A stretch of DNA of 34,262 bases from Clostridium sp. LS (lineage in GTDB: Bacteria; Bacillota; Clostridia; Clostridiales; Clostridiaceae), in contig NZ_AUUU01000129.1 in assembly GCF_002760435.1 (NCBI RefSeq), positions 1-34,262 of the forward strand. The letters are read 5' to 3'. Both the position numbers and the translations under genes were made by a program. The notes below the pieces were generated by a model. That model worked only from the letters and a program-made list of their open reading frames with translations. It did not search any database and was not told the DNA's origin. This document shows positions 30,849-34,262 of this stretch, in pieces; within the stretch, counting starts at the first letter, position 1; each line of letters opens with the position of its first letter.

Positions 30849-32165
30849 TTATTCCTTTCTTTGTCTATATTCAATTTGGATACCAGTCCCTTTAAAATCA
30901 AAACTATCTCTTAATTGATTTTCTAAATACCTTTCATACGAAAAATGTCTTGCACTCTCATCATTTACGAAAAATACAAACTTTGGTGGTTTAGTTGCCA
31001 CTTGTGTTGCATAATAAATTTTCATTCTCTTAAGCCCAACAACTGGAGGTTCTTTCATAAGAACAGCTTTACTTATAACATCATTTAAGATTCCTGTTGA
31101 AACTCTCTTATTATAATTATCATAGCAATATTTAGCCACTTGAAGAACTTTGTTAGTTCTTTGTCCTGTAAGTGCTGAAATAAATAAATACTCAGCATAG
31201 CTTAAAAACTTTAAGTTCCCTTGTAGTTCTTTTTTAAATTTATCTAAAGTCTTATCATCCTTCTCAACCAAATCCCACTTATTAACAATAACCATAATAG
31301 CTTTTCTCATTTCATGAGCATAACCTATTATTTTCTCATCTTGCTCAGTAATTCCTTCTGTTGCATCAATCATAAGTATACAAACATCCGCTCTTTCAAT
31401 TGCAGCATAAGTTCTTACTACACTATATCTTTCAATTTCTTCTTTTACTTTACTCTTTCTTCTAAGTCCAGCAGTATCAATTAAAATAAATTTACCTTCT
31501 TCTGTTTCCAAATAACTATCTATTGCATCCCTTGTTGTTCCTGGAATGTCAGAAACTATTACTCTTTCTTCTCCAAGTAATTTATTTATTAATGAGGATT
31601 TTCCTACATTAGGCTTCCCTATCATTGCTATTCTAATATATTCATCATCTTCTTCATCGTAAATAGACTTATCAAAATTTTCTACTATTTTATCAAGCAT
31701 ATCTCCAAGTCCTAGCCCTTGAGATGCAGATATAGTTATAGGATCACCAATTCCTAAGTTATAAAATTCCCATGCATTATCCTCATCTTTTAATGAGTCT
31801 ACTTTGTTAACAACTAAAACTACTGGTTTTTTACTCTTTCTAAGCATAGTTGCAACTTCATTATCTGCTGCTGTTAAACCTTCTTTACCATCAACAATAA
31901 AAACTATAACATCAGCTGTTTCAATAGCAATATTCGCTTGTCTTCTCATTTGCTTTACAATGATATCGTCTCTTTCAGGTTCAATACCTCCTGTATCTAT
32001 CATAGTAAAATTATAACTTAACCATTCAGCTTCCGCATACACCCTATCCCTTGTAACTCCTGGTGTATCTTGAACTATTGAAATTCTTTTCCCTGCCAAT
32101 TTATTAAACAACGTCGATTTCCCAACATTTGGTCTTCCAACTATAGCAACTATCGGTTTACCCAT
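30849..32165 (-). CDS. der: Ribosome-associated GTPase Der (EngA)
   Basis: Der is an essential double GTPase for 50S assembly. The 438-residue protein has two G domains, GRPNVGKSTL at 10-19 with DTPG, and GKPNVGKSSL near 183 with DIPGTTRD and NKWD, followed by the C-terminal KH-like domain ending in GIQIEYRQRKE. ATG has AGGAGGAATA, and the gene starts 2 nt after the preceding stop. Confidence 0.97.
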   Translation of the reverse strand: MGKPIVAIVGRPNVGKSTLFNKLAGKRISIVQDTPGVTRDRVYAEAEWLSYNFTMIDTGGIEPERDDIIVKQMRRQANIAIETADVIVFIVDGKEGLTAADNEVATMLRKSKKPVVLVVNKVDSLKDEDNAWEFYNLGIGDPITISASQGLGLGDMLDKIVENFDKSIYDEEDDEYIRIAMIGKPNVGKSSLINKLLGEERVIVSDIPGTTRDAIDSYLETEEGKFILIDTAGLRRKSKVKEEIERYSVVRTYAAIERADVCILMIDATEGITEQDEKIIGYAHEMRKAIMVIVNKWDLVEKDDKTLDKFKKELQGNLKFLSYAEYLFISALTGQRTNKVLQVAKYCYDNYNKRVSTGILNDVISKAVLMKEPPVVGLKRMKIYYATQVATKPPKFVFFVNDESARHFSYERYLENQLRDSFDFKGTGIQIEYRQRKE

Positions 32166-32167
32166 TA

Positions 32168-33499
32168 TTATTCCTCCTTGTATTCATTAAGTTTTTTTAT
32201 TAAATCTTCTCCTGTGTAATCAACCACTATCACTTTAACATCTAGAGCGGATTCAATATCTTTAATCTTAGTATCATCCAGCATGATTTTCTCAGATGAG
32301 TCTGCTAATTCATATCCTTTTCTAAACATATTATTAGACATAATTAAATATTTACTATTTATCATGCCCTTCATTTGATCTATTATATCTGTTCCAGTTA
32401 AAAGTCCTGCTACAGTGATTGTACTTCCAAAATAATTATTTACTATTTCATAAACATCCAATTTTATATTTGGATTATTATTTTTAATTTTAATGCTAGC
32501 CTCAAGAATTTCGGGATAAGCTAAAGTTCCTGTAACAATAGAAAAACTCCCCTTCATGCTTTTATCTAAATCTTCTAAGGTATTATCTATTGCATCTCTG
32601 AAGCATCTAACCATTCCTATTCCATCTTCAATTTGATGATAATCATCATAAAATTCTTCATTTGGAATTTCTCTATCTGCAACTAAATAAAATTCATCAG
32701 ATAATCTTACAAACGGTGTTCCTATTTCTCTCATATATACTTCTTGAAGTTCTTTAATACTCTCGATTTCCTCTATTGATTGTTCTTTTGTATATGTACT
32801 AACTTGTTTAAGGCCTTGCCTAAATTTAGTTATTCCTATTGGAACTACTGCTAAATCTGAAACATTTGGATATAAGGTATATAAATCAGCAACAGTTCTT
32901 TTAAGTTCATCCCCATTATTTATCCCAGGAACTGAAACAATTTGTGCATTCATCCTAATCCCAGCAGCTGCAAGCTTTTTCATTCTTTCAAATACATTGC
33001 CTGCAAACCTGTTATTAAGCATTTGAACTCTAAGCTCTGGGTTTGTCGTATGAACAGATACATTTATAGGACTTATGTGATATTGTATTATTCTATCAAT
33101 ATCTTCATCTTTCATATTTGTTAATGTAACAAAATTACCTTGCAAAAAAGATAATCTTGAATCGTCATCCTTAAAATATAATGATTCTCTCATTCCTTTT
33201 GGAAGCTGATCTATAAAACAAAATATACATTTATTACTGCAGGATTTTGCTTTATCCATTATGCCGCCGCCAAATTCTATACCTAAATCTTCACCGTACT
33301 CTTTTTCAATTTCAATTTCCCATACTTCACCATTGCTTTTTTCTACCTCTAAAATGATTTCCTCATCCGCTGATAAAAATTTATAATCAATAATATCATT
33401 TATTTTCTTATCATTAATAGATAGTAAAACATCATTTAACTCAATACCGACTTCTTCCGCGATACCATTTGGGATTACTTTTGTTATAATATTTTTCAT
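32168..33499 (-). CDS. DUF512 / radical-SAM-like protein with PDZ-like N terminus
   Basis: The 443-residue protein has an N-terminal PDZ-like segment (VIPNGIAEEVGIELNDVLLSIN), then an iron-sulfur-type motif C-x3-C-x2-C at Cys87, Cys91 and Cys94 (CSNKCIFCFIDQLP), and a C-terminal DUF512 domain (GTPFVRLSDEFYLVA, VTGTLAYP, NNYFGSTITVAGLLTG). The family is widespread in clostridia and cyanobacteria and encoded beside der, but no reaction is established. ATG has GGGAGTG upstream. Its C-terminal codons carry the ribosome site of der. Confidence 0.9.
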   Translation of the reverse strand: MKNIITKVIPNGIAEEVGIELNDVLLSINDKKINDIIDYKFLSADEEIILEVEKSNGEVWEIEIEKEYGEDLGIEFGGGIMDKAKSCSNKCIFCFIDQLPKGMRESLYFKDDDSRLSFLQGNFVTLTNMKDEDIDRIIQYHISPINVSVHTTNPELRVQMLNNRFAGNVFERMKKLAAAGIRMNAQIVSVPGINNGDELKRTVADLYTLYPNVSDLAVVPIGITKFRQGLKQVSTYTKEQSIEEIESIKELQEVYMREIGTPFVRLSDEFYLVADREIPNEEFYDDYHQIEDGIGMVRCFRDAIDNTLEDLDKSMKGSFSIVTGTLAYPEILEASIKIKNNNPNIKLDVYEIVNNYFGSTITVAGLLTGTDIIDQMKGMINSKYLIMSNNMFRKGYELADSSEKIMLDDTKIKDIESALDVKVIVVDYTGEDLIKKLNEYKEE

Positions 33500-33578
33500 G
33501 TTATCACTCCCAATTATAACATACTTATCCTTGTTATATTACATTAAACCCTTAGTTAAGTCAATAATTCATATGCAA

Positions 33579-34256
33579 TCAAAAAGAATACTGTTTAAGA
33601 ATCCGTTCATCCAAACCTAATTTATAATCTCCTTCACTAAATCCAACTATAGAATTATCTTCTTTTTCTTCAGCAAATTCAATAGCATGAGATGAACTTT
33701 CTTTTTTCTTCTTTTTATTTGCCACATTATTTCTTTTAACTTCCAAAGGTGCAATTGAGCGGTTGTTATGGTCGTTGTCTCCCGTATCTTCATTAGCAAC
33801 CTTTAATTCAATTAACTTCCGCTTTTCCATTTCTTGCTTTTTTAAATTTTCTTTTTCATTTATAACTGATTTTTCTTCAATCTCTTTATCTGTAATATTA
33901 CTAACTTCTTCTTTTAAATCTTTCTTTATCTCAACCTCTTTACTTAAATTTTTATTTTTATTCTTAGACTTAATATTTTGATGCTTTGCAAAATTTTTCA
34001 CTTTATAAATATTTTCTTCAGTAATTTCCACCATTTCTAATTTTATAAATGTATCCAATGCTAATTTTACTTGATTTACATCTCTATTAAATTCTATAGC
34101 CAAAGTTTCAATTGTATAAGGAATAGTTCTAGAAAGATACAATTCCCCTTCTAAGTTCACCTTTCCAGCTAAAATCACAAGCCTATTCCAAACGTAGTGA
34201 ATAAGATCTCTTTCAGGCTTTAAATCTATTATTTTAAATTTTGTATCCTCATACAT
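33579..34256 (-). CDS. DnaD/phage replisome organizer N-terminal-like protein (5' end may lie outside window)
   Basis: The 225-residue frame has an N-terminal winged-helix-like region (about 1-95: YVWNRLVILAGKVNLEGELYL, TLAIEFNRDVNQVKLALDTF) similar to the phage replisome-organizer/DnaD N-terminal domain. Next comes a long Lys/Glu-rich low-complexity stretch and a short conserved-looking tail (FSEGDYKLGLDERILKQYSF). ATG is at 34254-34256, only 6 bases from the window end, and the frame is open upstream, so the true start may lie outside. No other phage genes are nearby, so it appears to be a resident core gene. The function is unproven. Confidence 0.65.
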   Translation of the reverse strand: MYEDTKFKIIDLKPERDLIHYVWNRLVILAGKVNLEGELYLSRTIPYTIETLAIEFNRDVNQVKLALDTFIKLEMVEITEENIYKVKNFAKHQNIKSKNKNKNLSKEVEIKKDLKEEVSNITDKEIEEKSVINEKENLKKQEMEKRKLIELKVANEDTGDNDHNNRSIAPLEVKRNNVANKKKKKESSSHAIEFAEEKEDNSIVGFSEGDYKLGLDERILKQYSF

Positions 34257-34262
34257 ATCTAC

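Noticed and set aside
33579..34256. Prophage boundary
   Set aside because: Only one phage-like domain is seen, no integrase, att site or structural genes are visible, and adjacent genes are core.

Overview
The window is a low-GC (roughly 30 percent), densely packed core chromosomal segment of an endospore-forming Firmicute, most likely a saccharolytic Clostridium sensu stricto. The reasons are the AT-rich codon use, the acetate-forming pair pta-ackA, strong GGAGG ribosome sites, frequent TTG/GTG starts, the sporulation genes spoIVA, spoVM and ylbJ, and a gene order that matches the Bacillus yicC-remA-gmk-rpoZ-coaBC-priA-def-fmt-rsmB-rlmN-prpC-prkC-rsgA-rpe-thiN-spoVM-rpmB-yloU-yloV-recG block. 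No prophage, insertion sequence, rRNA, tRNA or CRISPR array was seen. The species assignment is an inference.

Layout. 1-284: end of an intergenic region with a compact palindrome-bearing element and an AT-rich hairpin. 285-2577 (minus): ackA and pta, the acetate/ATP branch. 2578-3211: long AT-rich intergenic region with a 22-bp direct repeat. 3212-5651 (plus): tmcAL and ylbJ. 5631-9351 (minus): recG, rsmD, coaD and a coiled-coil protein gene, overlapping ylbJ tail to tail. 9371-11534 (minus): yloU/yloV (asp23, fakA) with promoter and terminator. 11560-11876 (plus): rpmB with promoter and terminator. 11995-12066 (minus): a 23-codon gene identified here as spoVM. 12222-27159 (minus): the large yicC-to-thiN block for nucleotide, CoA, translation-initiation, rRNA/tRNA maintenance and Ser/Thr signalling functions, with internal terminators after coaBC and prkC. 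27272-27434 (minus): an unassigned structured RNA candidate with its own -10 box and terminator. 27429-27854: a small nuclease-fold (PBECR-like) protein gene. 28057-29535: spoIVA. 29604-29761: four tandem hairpin repeats. 29854-33499: DUF512 radical-SAM-like gene, der and gpsA. 33579-34256: a DnaD/phage-replisome-organizer-like gene at the window edge.

How the genes work together. Pta and AckA make acetate and ATP; TmcAL next door uses acetate and ATP to modify tRNA-Met. SpoVM and SpoIVA are the two founding components of the spore-coat basement layer, and both are present. PrkC/PrpC are a kinase/phosphatase pair. CoaD and CoaBC are CoA-synthesis enzymes. Most of the rest is ribosome, tRNA and DNA-restart housekeeping.

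The least explained parts are the structured RNA at 27272-27423 beside the PBECR-like gene, the four-copy hairpin array upstream of spoIVA, the large inverted repeat after spoIVA, and the element at 1-130.
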